In this document: one piece after another, positions 24,087 through 33,236 of the stretch
Layout of the letters: each line of letters opens with the position of its first letter
How positions within the stretch are numbered: position 1 is the first letter of the stretch
DNA from: Streptomyces sp. NRRL S-455
GTDB lineage: Bacteria; Actinomycetota; Actinomycetes; Streptomycetales; Streptomycetaceae
DNA: 64,000 nucleotides
Reading direction: 5' to 3'
NCBI RefSeq assembly: GCF_000717875.1
Contig: NZ_JOCT01000011.1
Span: 186,001 to 250,000 of the forward strand
Position numbers and translations under genes: made by a program
The notes under the pieces: generated by a model
Seen by the model: only the letters and a program-made list of their open reading frames with translations
The model's database searches: none
Told to the model about the DNA's origin: nothing

Positions 24087-27062
24087 TTGGAGCTCAGCAG
24101 GCGTACCTTCCACGCTCTCGCCGGCACGGCGGCGCTCGGCTTCGCGCTGACCGGCAGCGGGTCGCCGACCTCCGCCCACCTGGCACGTCCCGTGCCCACC
24201 GGCCCGCCGCCGCCGGTGCCGAGCGCGGACGGCAGACGGCACGAGATCGGCTTCGACCGGCACTCGCTGCTGGTCGACGGCCGGCGCCTGGTCCTCTGGT
24301 CGGGCGAGCTGCACCCCTTCCGGCTGCCGAGCCCATCGTTGTGGCGGGACATGCTGCAGAAGATGCGTGCCTACGGCTACAACGCCGTCAGTGTGTACGT
24401 CGCCTGGAACTACCACTCCCCCGCTCCCGGGCGGTACGACTTCACCGGTGTGCGCGACCTCGACCTGTTCCTGCGGATGGCGGCCGAGACCGGTCTGTAC
24501 GTGATCGTGCGGCCCGGCCCCTACATCAACGCGGAGGTCGACGCCGGTGGCTTCCCGGGCTGGCTGACCGCGACCGAGGGCACGGCCCGGACCTCCGACC
24601 CGACGTATCTGCGGTACGTCGACGAGTGGCTGACCGCCGTCAACGCCGTCGTGGCGAAGCGGCTGTTCACCCGGGGCACGGGCACGGTCCTGCTGTACCA
24701 GGTCGAGAACGAGTACGACGCGCACGTCGACGAGCCGACCGGGCGCGCCTACATGTCGTACCTGTACGAGAAGGTCCGCGCCGACGGCATCGACGTACCG
24801 CTGTTCCACAACGACAAGGGGCGGAACGGGTTCTGGGCCCCCGGGTCGTTCGGTACCGGTGGGGAGAAGGGGCGCTGGCTGTACGGGTTCGACGGGTATC
24901 CCGAGCCGGACCAGGTGCCGCCCGACTGGGGACACTTCGGGCCCGGCGGGGCGAAGGGCGGGGCCACGGCCAGTCCCAGGACGCCCGGGTTCGTGCCCGA
25001 GGCCGGCGGGGGCTGGTTCGACCCGTGGGGCGGCTCCTCGTTCGACGGGAAGGGGTACGCCGAAGCGCGCCGGACCCGGGACGGAGCGTTCGAGCGGCGC
25101 TTCTACCTCACCAACCTCGCCAACGGCATCACGCTGCACAACGTCTACATGGCCTTCGGCGGCACCTCCTGGGGCTGGCTGCCCGCGCCGGTCGTCTACA
25201 CCTCGTACGACTACGGGGCGGCCTTCGACGAGGCCCGCAACGCCACACCCAAGGCCGCCACGATGCACCGGATCGGGCAGTTGCTGCGGCACGTGCCGGA
25301 CCTCGCCAGGCTGAACCGGGCCAAGGCCGTGCGCGCCACGGACGAGCGGATCAAGGTCTACCACCTCACCAACCCCGACACCGGCGCCCACTTCTACGTC
25401 CTGCGCAACGACTCCGGCGAGGCGGTCACCGCGACGCTGCCGGAGGCCGGGATCGACGTGCCCGTCACCGTTCCGGCACGGGACGCCAAGCTGATCGCCA
25501 CCGACCTGAGGCTCGGAAAGCGGACGATGGTGCTCTCGACCGTGCAGCCCATGCTGAGCATGACCGCCGGGCGCCAGGACATCGCGGTGTTCGCGGGACA
25601 GTACGGCGAACTCGCGCAGGTCGTGCTGGACTGCGCGGACGAACCGACGCCCATGCGGCTGGACCCGGAACCGGCGTGGGCGTACAACCTCGGCAAGCTC
25701 AACGTCAGCGTTCCGCTGGGCGTCGGCGAGCTGAGCCGGGTGATGGTCGAGGGCGACGGCGTGGACACGCCGATGCTGCTGCTGTTCGCCGACGACGCGA
25801 CGGCCGTGCGGCTGTGGCCGTACGAGACCCCGTCCGGCCGGCTCCTCGTCTACGGCCCGGCGCTGCTGCGGTCGGCGGAGCTGCGCGGCTCCACGGTCCA
25901 CCTCACCGGCGACACCATCGACCGGACCGGCCTGGAGGTGTGGGGGCCGCGCGGGATCACCCATGTCACGTGGAACGGGCGCGCGGTGCCCACGCGGCTC
26001 AGCGGCTCGGGCAGTCTGCTGGCGCTCCGGCCGCTGGCCGGTGTGACCCGGCCGGCCCTGGCCGCGCTCGACGGCTGGCGGCGGCGGACCGAGAACCCGG
26101 AGGCCGGGCCGGACTTCGACGACTCGGGATGGACGACGGCCGACCGGAAGACGACCTTCAGCACGACCCCCGTGCCCGAGGGGCAGCCCGTCCTGTTCGC
26201 CGACGACTACGGCTTCCACTACGGGGACGTCTGGTACCGGGGCGAGTGGACGGGCGACAGCGACATCGAATCCGTGTCCCTCGCCTACAGCACGGGCACA
26301 CAGGGCCTGTTGATGGCCTGGCTGGACGGTGAGCCGCTCGGCACGCACCGGATGCCCGTGCCGGACAAGGACCGGGCCCGGCAGGGGACGTGGACGGCCG
26401 AGGCCGCCTTCCGCCTTCCGAAGGAACTGCGGAAGAGGCTTCGTGAGCAGCGCGGGAGGAGCGAGCGGCATGTGCTGTCCGTGCTCGTCCGGCCGATGCA
26501 GCACGACATGGACGGCAAGGCGCTCGACACGCACAAGGCCGCGCGGGGACTGACCGCCGTCACCTTCGGGGGCGCCGACCCGGAGGTGAACTGGCGGATC
26601 CAGGGCGCGTCCATGCCCGATCCGGTGCGCGGGCCCATGAACAACGGTGGGCTGTACGGGGAGCGCGAGGGCTGGCACCTGCCCGAGTACGACGACGGGG
26701 ACTGGCAGGACGCCGAACTCCCCCGGGCCGACCGGAGGCAGGGCGTCACCTGGTACCGGACGGACTTCCGGCTGGACGTCGACCCGGGCGTCGACGCCTC
26801 GATCGGACTCGTCCTCGACGACGAGCCGGAGCGGGCCTACCGCGTCCAGATCTTCCTCAACGGCTGGAACATGGGCCAGTACATCAACGATGTGGGGCCG
26901 CAGCATACGTTCGTCCTGCCGAACGGGATTCTGCGCACACGTGGCTCCAACACACTGGCGCTGGCGGTGTTGTCGGATGGGACGACACCGTCAGGGCCAG
27001 GGGAGGTACGGCTGACCGTGCTGGGCGCGGCGGCGGGGGGCGTGCCGGTCAAGCCTGTGTGA
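24087..27062 (+). CDS. Tat-exported GH35 beta-galactosidase
   Basis: 991 residues from TTG 24087, chosen because AGGAGG (24074-24079) precedes it and a Tat signal LSRRTFHALAGTAALGFAL follows. Glycoside hydrolase family 35: substrate-side WSGELHPFRLPSPSLWRDML, NAVSVYVAWNYHSP, the acid/base E209 in YQVENEYD and the nucleophile E305 in PEAGGGWFDPWGG, then FGGTSWGWLPAP. The C-terminal half holds beta-sandwich jelly rolls ending IFLNGWNMGQYINDVGPQ, as in large fungal and bacterial enzymes. It removes terminal beta-galactose from plant arabinogalactan or galactan outside the cell. Convergent with the GH51 gene five bases later, pointing to a plant-polysaccharide locus. Confidence 0.92.
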   Translation: MELSRRTFHALAGTAALGFALTGSGSPTSAHLARPVPTGPPPPVPSADGRRHEIGFDRHSLLVDGRRLVLWSGELHPFRLPSPSLWRDMLQKMRAYGYNAVSVYVAWNYHSPAPGRYDFTGVRDLDLFLRMAAETGLYVIVRPGPYINAEVDAGGFPGWLTATEGTARTSDPTYLRYVDEWLTAVNAVVAKRLFTRGTGTVLLYQVENEYDAHVDEPTGRAYMSYLYEKVRADGIDVPLFHNDKGRNGFWAPGSFGTGGEKGRWLYGFDGYPEPDQVPPDWGHFGPGGAKGGATASPRTPGFVPEAGGGWFDPWGGSSFDGKGYAEARRTRDGAFERRFYLTNLANGITLHNVYMAFGGTSWGWLPAPVVYTSYDYGAAFDEARNATPKAATMHRIGQLLRHVPDLARLNRAKAVRATDERIKVYHLTNPDTGAHFYVLRNDSGEAVTATLPEAGIDVPVTVPARDAKLIATDLRLGKRTMVLSTVQPMLSMTAGRQDIAVFAGQYGELAQVVLDCADEPTPMRLDPEPAWAYNLGKLNVSVPLGVGELSRVMVEGDGVDTPMLLLFADDATAVRLWPYETPSGRLLVYGPALLRSAELRGSTVHLTGDTIDRTGLEVWGPRGITHVTWNGRAVPTRLSGSGSLLALRPLAGVTRPALAALDGWRRRTENPEAGPDFDDSGWTTADRKTTFSTTPVPEGQPVLFADDYGFHYGDVWYRGEWTGDSDIESVSLAYSTGTQGLLMAWLDGEPLGTHRMPVPDKDRARQGTWTAEAAFRLPKELRKRLREQRGRSERHVLSVLVRPMQHDMDGKALDTHKAARGLTAVTFGGADPEVNWRIQGASMPDPVRGPMNNGGLYGEREGWHLPEYDDGDWQDAELPRADRRQGVTWYRTDFRLDVDPGVDASIGLVLDDEPERAYRVQIFLNGWNMGQYINDVGPQHTFVLPNGILRTRGSNTLALAVLSDGTTPSGPGEVRLTVLGAAAGGVPVKPV

Positions 27063-27066
27063 CGGC

Positions 27067-28581
27067 CTACGCCAGCCGGATCACGTTCCAGGACAGCGGC
27101 TCCAGGACGGCGCTCAGCGTGCCGTCCTGGAGGGTGGTGCCGTCGACCTGGTGCGGGGTGACCCGCTCGGGGTCGTCCAGGGTGTTGCGGGCGTCGGGGT
27201 CGGCGTCCGCGAGGGCGCTGTGCTCGACGAGCCGGGTGAGGTCGAGGCCGGTCAGGGCGACCTCGAGCGGGAGGGCGTCGGTGCGGCCGCGGTTGACGGC
27301 GAAGACCGTGACCGTGCCGTCGTCGGCGCGTACGGCGGTGGCGTGCAGCAGGTCGGTCTCGCCGTACTTCCTCGTCCGGTACGTCGGCGAGTCCACGCGG
27401 ACGTCGAGGACCTGGCCGCGGCCGTACCGGGCGGCCTGGGCGAAGGGGAAGAACGTCGTCTGCCGCCAGGCCGGGCCGCCCGGCTCGGTCATGATCGGCG
27501 CGATGACGTTGACGAGCTGCGCCAGGCAGGCGACCGTGACGCGGTCGGCGTGCCGGAGCAGGGCGATGAGGAGCGACCCGAAGACGACGGCGTCGGTGAC
27601 GCTGTAGTTGTCCTCCAGGAGGCGGGGGGCCTCGGGCCAGTCGTTCTGCTCGAAGGTCTTCGCGTGCGACTCCCACTCGGGCAGGTACCAGACGTTCCAC
27701 TCGTCGAAGGACAGGTTGATCTTCTTCTTCGACTTCAGGCGGGCGCCCACGTGGTCGGCGGTCGCGACGACGTTGTCGATGAACGACTCCATGTCGACGG
27801 CGGAGGCGAGGAAGGAGTCGATGTCCCCGTCCTCGGGCCAGTAGTAGGCGTGCAGCGAGATGTAGTCGACGAGGTCGTAGGTCTCCTTGAGGACCGTCGC
27901 CTCCCACTCGGCGAAGGTCGGCATGGACTGGCTGGAGGAACCGCAGGCGACGAGTTCGACGCCGGGGTCCAACTGGCGCATGGCCCGGGCCGTCTCGGCG
28001 GCGACGCGGCCGTATTCCTCGGCGGTCTTGTGGCCGGTCTGCCAGGGGCCGTCCATCTCGTTGCCGAGGCACCAGAGTCTGATGCCGAAGGGGTCCTTGT
28101 CGCCGTGGGCGACGCGGAGGTCGGAGAGGGCGGTGCCTCCCGTGTGATTGGCGTACTCCTGGAGTTCGAGGGCCTCGGCGACGCCGCGGGTGCCGAGGTT
28201 GACGGCCATCATGGGTTCGGCCTGGGGGCCGATCTTGCGGAGGAAGTCGATGTACTCGGAGAGGCCGAAGCGGTTCGTCTCGGTGGAGTGCCAGGCGAGG
28301 TCGAGACGGCGGGGGCGGCTGTCCGCAGGGCCCACGGAGTCTTCCCACTTGTAGCCCGAGACGAAGTTGCCGCCGGGGTAGCGGACGGTGGTGACGCCCA
28401 GTTCGCGGACGAGGCCGAGGACGTCCTGGCGGAGTCCCTTGTCGTCGGCTGTGGGGTGGTCGGGTTCGAAGACGCCGGTGTAGACGCAGCGGCCGAGGTG
28501 TTCCACGAAGCTGCCGAAGAGGCGGGGGTTCACTTCGCCGATGGTGAATGCCGGGTTGAGGGTGAAGCGGGCGGTGTGCAT
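27067..28581 (-). CDS. abfA: GH51 alpha-L-arabinofuranosidase
   Basis: 504 residues, no signal peptide, so intracellular as for most family 51 enzymes. Start MHTARFTLNPAFTIGEVNPRLFGSFVEHLG is typical. Acid/base E175 in CLGNEMDGPWQ and nucleophile E294 in LSFDEWNVW sit in a TIM barrel, followed by a C-terminal beta-sandwich ending PLSWNVIRLA. It cleaves terminal arabinofuranose from imported arabino-oligosaccharides. Upstream lies TTCGGCATACCGAA, similar to boxes before the sugar catabolic genes, suggesting common control. Confidence 0.95.
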   Translation of the reverse strand: MHTARFTLNPAFTIGEVNPRLFGSFVEHLGRCVYTGVFEPDHPTADDKGLRQDVLGLVRELGVTTVRYPGGNFVSGYKWEDSVGPADSRPRRLDLAWHSTETNRFGLSEYIDFLRKIGPQAEPMMAVNLGTRGVAEALELQEYANHTGGTALSDLRVAHGDKDPFGIRLWCLGNEMDGPWQTGHKTAEEYGRVAAETARAMRQLDPGVELVACGSSSQSMPTFAEWEATVLKETYDLVDYISLHAYYWPEDGDIDSFLASAVDMESFIDNVVATADHVGARLKSKKKINLSFDEWNVWYLPEWESHAKTFEQNDWPEAPRLLEDNYSVTDAVVFGSLLIALLRHADRVTVACLAQLVNVIAPIMTEPGGPAWRQTTFFPFAQAARYGRGQVLDVRVDSPTYRTRKYGETDLLHATAVRADDGTVTVFAVNRGRTDALPLEVALTGLDLTRLVEHSALADADPDARNTLDDPERVTPHQVDGTTLQDGTLSAVLEPLSWNVIRLA

Positions 28582-28678
28582 GGTCGCCTTTCGGGGTGGG
28601 TGGTTCTGTGCGGTGGCGGCTGCGGGTGGTTCGTGGCTTTATCGCTGAGGTCTTCCCATTCCCTGCCCCGACTGTCGA

Positions 28679-28695
28679 CGTTCGGCATACCGAAA
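28679..28695 (-). promoter_or_regulatory. TTCGG-CATA-CCGAA operator upstream of the arabinofuranosidase gene
   Basis: A five-base perfect dyad with four-base spacer at 28681-28694, about 100 bases before the GH51 start. It belongs with the TTCG/CGAA boxes at 6914 and 9308. The remainder of the 317-base gap 28582-28898 contains no gene and no other signal I can support. Confidence 0.45.
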
Positions 28696-28898
28696 GGCGC
28701 TCGCCACTTCGAACGGGACCGTAAGTTCGGAGCGCTTGCACGTCAATGGGTGACCCGGAACTTTGAGCACGTCTTTTGGGCGGAAGCGATCGTTCCCCGT
28801 TGAACCACAGGCACTGGAATCGCGTGACGCGAACACTTTCGGGCGCGTAGTCTCGGACGCGCTGCCACGCCGTCGGTCGGTGGTGAGAAGGGGGAGCG

Positions 28899-29510
28899 AT
28901 GGACATCGCGGGCGCGCGGACCAGGGCCGCCCGAATCGCCGCAGCGCTCAGGCGTTCGCGCCATGGCTCCGCCGCGCGCGGCCTGGCCGCCGAACTCGCC
29001 ACCGCGGTCCGGGCGCGAGAGCGGGTCCCGGCCGATGTGCCGTCGCTGTGCCGGGCGCTGTGCGTGGAGATGAGCGCGCGGCGGGGCGGGCGTCCGGTCG
29101 AGCTGCGCTTCGAGCGCTTCCCCGACGAGATCGAGGTGACCGGGCTGTGGGTCGAGTTCCAGGACTTCGACCTGGTGATCGTCGAGGAGCGGGCCGAGGC
29201 GGTGCAGCAACTGGTCATCCTCGGGCATGAGCTGTGGCACCTGCACGCGGGGCACGACCACCACCACGCGGTGGGAACGGCGGCGGCCCACGCCTTCGCC
29301 GACCGGCCCGGGTGGGAGGACGTCGCGCTGACGGTGGCCGCCCGGAACGGCTCCCGGGAGCGGGACGAGGCCGAGGCCGACGACTTCGGGCACCGGCTGG
29401 CCGCGGTGTGCCGGCCGCTGCTGGCGGGCGGACGCGGTCCGGACTCACCTCTCGAACCCGTGCAGCGGTCGCTGGGCTACCGGGGGCCGCGAGGAGGTAC
29501 GGCACCGTGA
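28899..29510 (+). CDS. ImmA/IrrE-like zinc metallopeptidase ('toxin' component)
   Basis: 203 residues. The zinc motif HELWH is at LGHELWHLHAGHDHHHAV, with a downstream acidic helix RERDEAEADDFGHRLA that would provide the third ligand, as in ImmA/IrrE peptidases. Databases commonly call this family 'toxin-antitoxin system, toxin component' in actinomycetes; in characterised relatives the protease cleaves a repressor. The usual XRE-type partner normally encoded just upstream is missing here. Its stop overlaps the GTG of the MAB_1171c-like gene (GTGA at 29507), so the two are coupled. Confidence 0.75.
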   Translation: MDIAGARTRAARIAAALRRSRHGSAARGLAAELATAVRARERVPADVPSLCRALCVEMSARRGGRPVELRFERFPDEIEVTGLWVEFQDFDLVIVEERAEAVQQLVILGHELWHLHAGHDHHHAVGTAAAHAFADRPGWEDVALTVAARNGSRERDEAEADDFGHRLAAVCRPLLAGGRGPDSPLEPVQRSLGYRGPRGGTAP

Positions 29511-30754
29511 CGACGGTGGCTCTCACCCCGGTCGAGTTCGTCAACCAGTTCTATCCGAACTTCTGGTGGATCCCCGCCGGGATCCTGGCCGCGGCCCTGG
29601 CCATCAAACTGCCCAGCATCATCCGGCTCTGGAAGGATCCGCTGCTGCGCGCGGTCGGCGGACTGCTACTGCTCGCCTGCGCCGTGTTCGTGTTCGTGGC
29701 GCCGTCGACGATCGCGCGGGTCAACCGGCTCACGGGGGTGGCGAACTTCTCGGGCCCCTTGGTCTACTCGCTGCTCACCGCGTTCTGCGCGTCCTGTCTG
29801 CTGCTGATCATCACCTGGCGCAACGGCCTGAGCGACCCGTCGGACCGTACCCGTCGCGCCATGCGCGGTGTCGTGGCGGTCTACTCGTGTGTGATCGTCG
29901 CGATGTGGGTGCTGTTCGCGCTGGCGGACGTGCCGGTGGAGCGGCTGCGGGATCTGGACACGTACTACGCGAACACCCCGTTCATGCGCGAGATGATCGT
30001 GCTCTACCTGCTCGCGCACACCGTGGCCGCGCTGGTCACCAACGGGCTGATCTGGAACTGGATCCGCACCGACGGGCTCGACGCACTGCTGCGCTGGGGT
30101 CTGAAGTTCCTCGGCGCGGGCTACGCGGCACAGTTGCTCTTCGACGCCGCCAAACTCACCGCCGTGGCGGCCCGTTGGTCCGGACGGAACCTGGACTGGC
30201 TGAGCACGGCCGTGGCCCCGCCGCTCGCCTGTCTGTCCGCCGTTCTGATCGCGGTGGGCTTCATCCTTCCGCACGCCGGGCAGTACCTGCACGGCCGCTG
30301 GCACGTCCGGCTCGCCCACCACGAACTGCGGCCGCTGTACCTGCTCATGAAGACGGTCAACGGCGGCGGTGTCCCGTTCCTGCTGCGCGCCACACCGGAA
30401 CTGCGGCTGGTACGCCGGGAGACGTTCATCCGCGACGTGCTGCTGCCGCTCGCCCGGTTCATCGACGAGGACCTGCGCGAACGGTCCCACGCCGCCGCCA
30501 TCGCCCTCGGGCACGCGCCGGACCGGGCGAAGGCACTGGCCGCCACGGTGGCGATCCTGGACGCGGTCGACACCAGGAACCGGGCCCGAGAGGACGACGG
30601 CACGGGCGCCCGCGACACGACTGACCTGCTCCGCGACATCGGAGCCGTGTCCCGCGCCCTGCGCCGCCCGGAGGACATCCGGGCGGTGCGGGCCCGGGCG
30701 GAACCGGAGTTCGCCGATGGGCTCGCACCGGAGGGTGGCGCACGCGGGACGTGA
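29507..30754 (+). CDS. MAB_1171c-like polytopic membrane protein
   Basis: 415 residues from GTG 29507. About seven to eight membrane helices, for example FWWIPAGILAAALAIKLPSI, AVGGLLLLACAVFVFVAPST, LVYSLLTAFCASCLLLIITW, GVVAVYSCVIVAMWVLFALA and a final LACLSAVLIAVGFILPHAG near residue 250. A 160-residue cytoplasmic C-terminal domain follows, with RLVRRETFIRDVLLPLARFI and long helices. This matches the family labelled MAB_1171c putative transporter, of unknown function, repeatedly found between an ImmA-like peptidase and an FAD monooxygenase. A peptide or lipid signal receptor is another possibility. Confidence 0.75.
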   Translation: MTTVALTPVEFVNQFYPNFWWIPAGILAAALAIKLPSIIRLWKDPLLRAVGGLLLLACAVFVFVAPSTIARVNRLTGVANFSGPLVYSLLTAFCASCLLLIITWRNGLSDPSDRTRRAMRGVVAVYSCVIVAMWVLFALADVPVERLRDLDTYYANTPFMREMIVLYLLAHTVAALVTNGLIWNWIRTDGLDALLRWGLKFLGAGYAAQLLFDAAKLTAVAARWSGRNLDWLSTAVAPPLACLSAVLIAVGFILPHAGQYLHGRWHVRLAHHELRPLYLLMKTVNGGGVPFLLRATPELRLVRRETFIRDVLLPLARFIDEDLRERSHAAAIALGHAPDRAKALAATVAILDAVDTRNRAREDDGTGARDTTDLLRDIGAVSRALRRPEDIRAVRARAEPEFADGLAPEGGARGT

Positions 30755-30926
30755 AGGTACGGTGAGAGCCGTCCGGAACTGAGGGCCTTCGTGGCTCGAT
30801 GCGGTGGCCGGCGCCGGTACCCGTACCGGTACCGAGGGACGGTCCGTGCGGCTGACGGCCGCGGCCGGACGTCGAGGAATGCCTTCATGGCGGGGGGAGC
30901 CTTCATGGCTGAGTGCGAGGAGTCGC

Positions 30927-32327
30927 ATGTCGCGTAGAGCTGTCGTCATCGGTGCGGGTCTGGCGGGCATGCTGGCCGCGGCGGCCCTGTCCGCCGTCGC
31001 GGACGAGGTGGTCGTGCTCGACCGCGACGATCTGCCCGACGGGCCGGAGCACCGCAAGGGGCTCCCGCAGGGGCGCCACGCGCATCTCCTCATGGCGGGC
31101 GGCCTGGCCTCCATGGAGGACCTGGTGCCCGGCGTGAGCATGGGCAAGCACCTGCTCGCCGCCGGTGCCCACGAGATCCCGCTCGGCTCGGGCATGGTCG
31201 CCCTCACGCCCGAGGGCTGGTTGCGGCGCTGGCGTCACCCCGGCCCGCGGATGCTGACGTGCACCCGGGCACTTCTCGACTGGGCGGTGCGGGGCGCGGT
31301 GCTGGACAACACCGGGGTGGTGATCCGCAAGGCGCGGGTGCTCGAACTGGCCGGGTCCCGGCAGCGGGTCACGGGGGTTCGCCTCTCGACCGCCGCCGGG
31401 GACGAGGAACTCCCCGCCGATTTCGTGGTGGACGCCAGCGGACGTGGCTCACGGATCGTCAACTGGCTGGCGGGGCTGGGCATCGACGACGTGCGCGAGA
31501 AGACGGTGGACGCCGGCCTGGTGAACGCCACCCGCCTGTACCGCACTCCGGAGGGCGCCGACCGCTTCCCCCTGACCATGGTGCAGGCGGACCCGTATCA
31601 GGGCCGGCCCGGCCGCAGCGGCATGGTGCTGCCCATCGAGGGCGACCGCTGGATGGTGAGCCTCGCCGGTACGCGAGGGGGCGGCGAGCCACCGTCCGAC
31701 CCGGACGCCTTCCTCCAGTACACCCTGGACCTGCCCGACCCCATCGTGGGCCGGCTGATCTCCGGTGCCCAGCCGCTCACGGACGTCCACGTCAGCCGCA
31801 GCACCAGCAACCACCGGCGCTACCTGGAACGGGTCCGCCCCTGGCCCGAGCGCCTCGTCGTCCTCGGTGACGCGCTGGCCACGTTCAATCCGGCCTACGG
31901 GCAGGGCATGTCGGTGGCCGCGCTGGGCGCCCGGGAGCTGGACCGCGAACTGCGGCGGGCGGGCCTCGCCGGGCCCGGACTCGCCCAGCGCGTGCAGCGA
32001 CGGGTGGCCGGGCCCGTACAGGCTGCGTGGACGATGGCGGTGAGCCAGGACGTCTGGTTCCCCGGGACCCGAGGGGGGTCGCCCGGGGTCGCCGACCGTC
32101 TGGTCACCGCCTACACGCGCCGCATGATCCGCACGGCGACCGGCTCGTACACCGCGGCGTCGGCGCTCTGGGACGTGATGAGCATGACGACGGGACCGGC
32201 ACGGCTGCTCCGGCCCTCGACGGTGCTGGCGACGCTGAGCGGGTCGCCGTTGCCGCCGGCCGCCGGAGCGCCGTTGACGGAGGAGGAGCGGGGGATTCTG
32301 CGGGGGCTGGACCGGACGGGGCGCTGA
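30927..32327 (+). CDS. FAD-dependent oxidoreductase/monooxygenase of the MAB_1171c locus
   Basis: 466 residues from ATG 30927 (GAGGAG at 30917-30922), giving MSRRAVVIGAGLAGMLAAAAL, the FAD GxGxxG start. Further FAD motifs are DFVVDASGRGSRIVNWLAGLG and LVVLGDALATFNPAYGQGMSVAALGA, as in halogenase/geranylgeranyl-reductase-like flavoproteins. The segment GLPQGRHAHLLMAGGLASME is typical of the subgroup linked to MAB_1171c proteins. Substrate unknown; perhaps a lipid. It lies 172 bases after the membrane protein gene. The stop forms TGATCA with the stop of the convergent lactonase gene, with no spacer. Confidence 0.8.
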   Translation: MSRRAVVIGAGLAGMLAAAALSAVADEVVVLDRDDLPDGPEHRKGLPQGRHAHLLMAGGLASMEDLVPGVSMGKHLLAAGAHEIPLGSGMVALTPEGWLRRWRHPGPRMLTCTRALLDWAVRGAVLDNTGVVIRKARVLELAGSRQRVTGVRLSTAAGDEELPADFVVDASGRGSRIVNWLAGLGIDDVREKTVDAGLVNATRLYRTPEGADRFPLTMVQADPYQGRPGRSGMVLPIEGDRWMVSLAGTRGGGEPPSDPDAFLQYTLDLPDPIVGRLISGAQPLTDVHVSRSTSNHRRYLERVRPWPERLVVLGDALATFNPAYGQGMSVAALGARELDRELRRAGLAGPGLAQRVQRRVAGPVQAAWTMAVSQDVWFPGTRGGSPGVADRLVTAYTRRMIRTATGSYTAASALWDVMSMTTGPARLLRPSTVLATLSGSPLPPAAGAPLTEEERGILRGLDRTGR

Positions 32328-33236
32328 TCAGCCGGCGAACGCCGGCTGGGCCAGGCCCTTGCCCGCGTCGGGGACGACCAGCACCGAACCGGAGAGCGGA
32401 GGCGGTGACGCCAGGCCGACGCGGGCCGTCGTGATGTAGAGGTCGGTCAGGTCGGGCCCGGCGAAGGCGCAGGCCGTCACACGGGGCACCGGCAGGGGGA
32501 TCACCCGGTCCAGCTCACCGTCCGGCGTGTAGCGGCGCACCGCGGCGCCGTCCCAGAGAGCCACCCACACGCAGCCCTCGGCGTCGACGGTGAGACCGTC
32601 GGGGAACCCGGCGCCGACCTCGATCTCGGCGAGGGTCCGTCGGCCGGACACCTTTCCGTCCGCGTGGTCGAAGACGTCGATGCGGCGGGTGGGCGTGTCG
32701 TTGTGGTACATCAGCCGGCCGTCCGGGCTCCAGCCCGTGCCGTTGCTCACCGTCACGTCGTCGAGGACCACCTCGACCGAGCCGTCGCCGGTGATCCGGG
32801 ACAGGGTGCCGCCGCCCGGTGCCTCGTCGTAGCGCATGGTGCCGGCCCACAGGGTGCCGTCGGGGGCGACGGCGGCGTCGTTGGCGCGGCGGCCGGGGAC
32901 GGGCTCGTGGTGCAGCCAGCGGAAGCCGCCGTCGGAGCCGGTGACGGCGTCACCGCCGGTGCCACTGCCGGTGTCGCCGTCGGTGGCGCTGTCGGCGTCG
33001 AGGAGGCCGATCCCGTCGCGCAGGTTCAGCACCAGGCCCCCGCCCACGCGCGGCTTGACCGCGCCGACGTGCTGTTCGGTGCGGCGGACGGTGCGACGCC
33101 CGTCGGCCGGGTCGTAGGTGTGCACACGGGAGCCGAGGATGTCGATCCAGAGGAGCCGGCCCGTGGCCGCGTCCCAGGTCGGTCCCTCGCCGAGCTCGGC
33201 CTCGGCCCGGACTGCCACCTCGTACCGCGTCGTCAT
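32328..33236 (-). CDS. SMP-30/gluconolactonase-family sugar lactonase
   Basis: 302 residues. Six-bladed propeller with metal ligands at E (LGEGPTWDAATGRLLWIDI), the central N in TVSNGTGWSPDGRLMYHNDTP and D in FPDGLTVDAEGCVWVALWDG. Members hydrolyse aldonolactones such as galactono- or gluconolactone. A low-complexity Asp/Gly/Thr insert (about residues 80-95, DGDTGSGTGGDAVTGSDGG) is unusual and looks like microsatellite-type growth of DNA. It overlaps the IclR gene stop by ATGA and forms an operon with it; the product aldonate would feed the dehydratase at 6995. Confidence 0.88.
   Translation of the reverse strand: MTTRYEVAVRAEAELGEGPTWDAATGRLLWIDILGSRVHTYDPADGRRTVRRTEQHVGAVKPRVGGGLVLNLRDGIGLLDADSATDGDTGSGTGGDAVTGSDGGFRWLHHEPVPGRRANDAAVAPDGTLWAGTMRYDEAPGGGTLSRITGDGSVEVVLDDVTVSNGTGWSPDGRLMYHNDTPTRRIDVFDHADGKVSGRRTLAEIEVGAGFPDGLTVDAEGCVWVALWDGAAVRRYTPDGELDRVIPLPVPRVTACAFAGPDLTDLYITTARVGLASPPPLSGSVLVVPDAGKGLAQPAFAG

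Noticed and set aside
23547..26906. 1119-residue minus-strand open frame ending in the Rrf2 gene
   Set aside because: Only its last 152 residues are the real Rrf2 protein; the rest is antisense to GH35.
30905..30937. Ten-codon upstream ORF overlapping the flavoprotein start
   Set aside because: No ribosome site of its own that is convincing, and no conserved peptide; probably chance.
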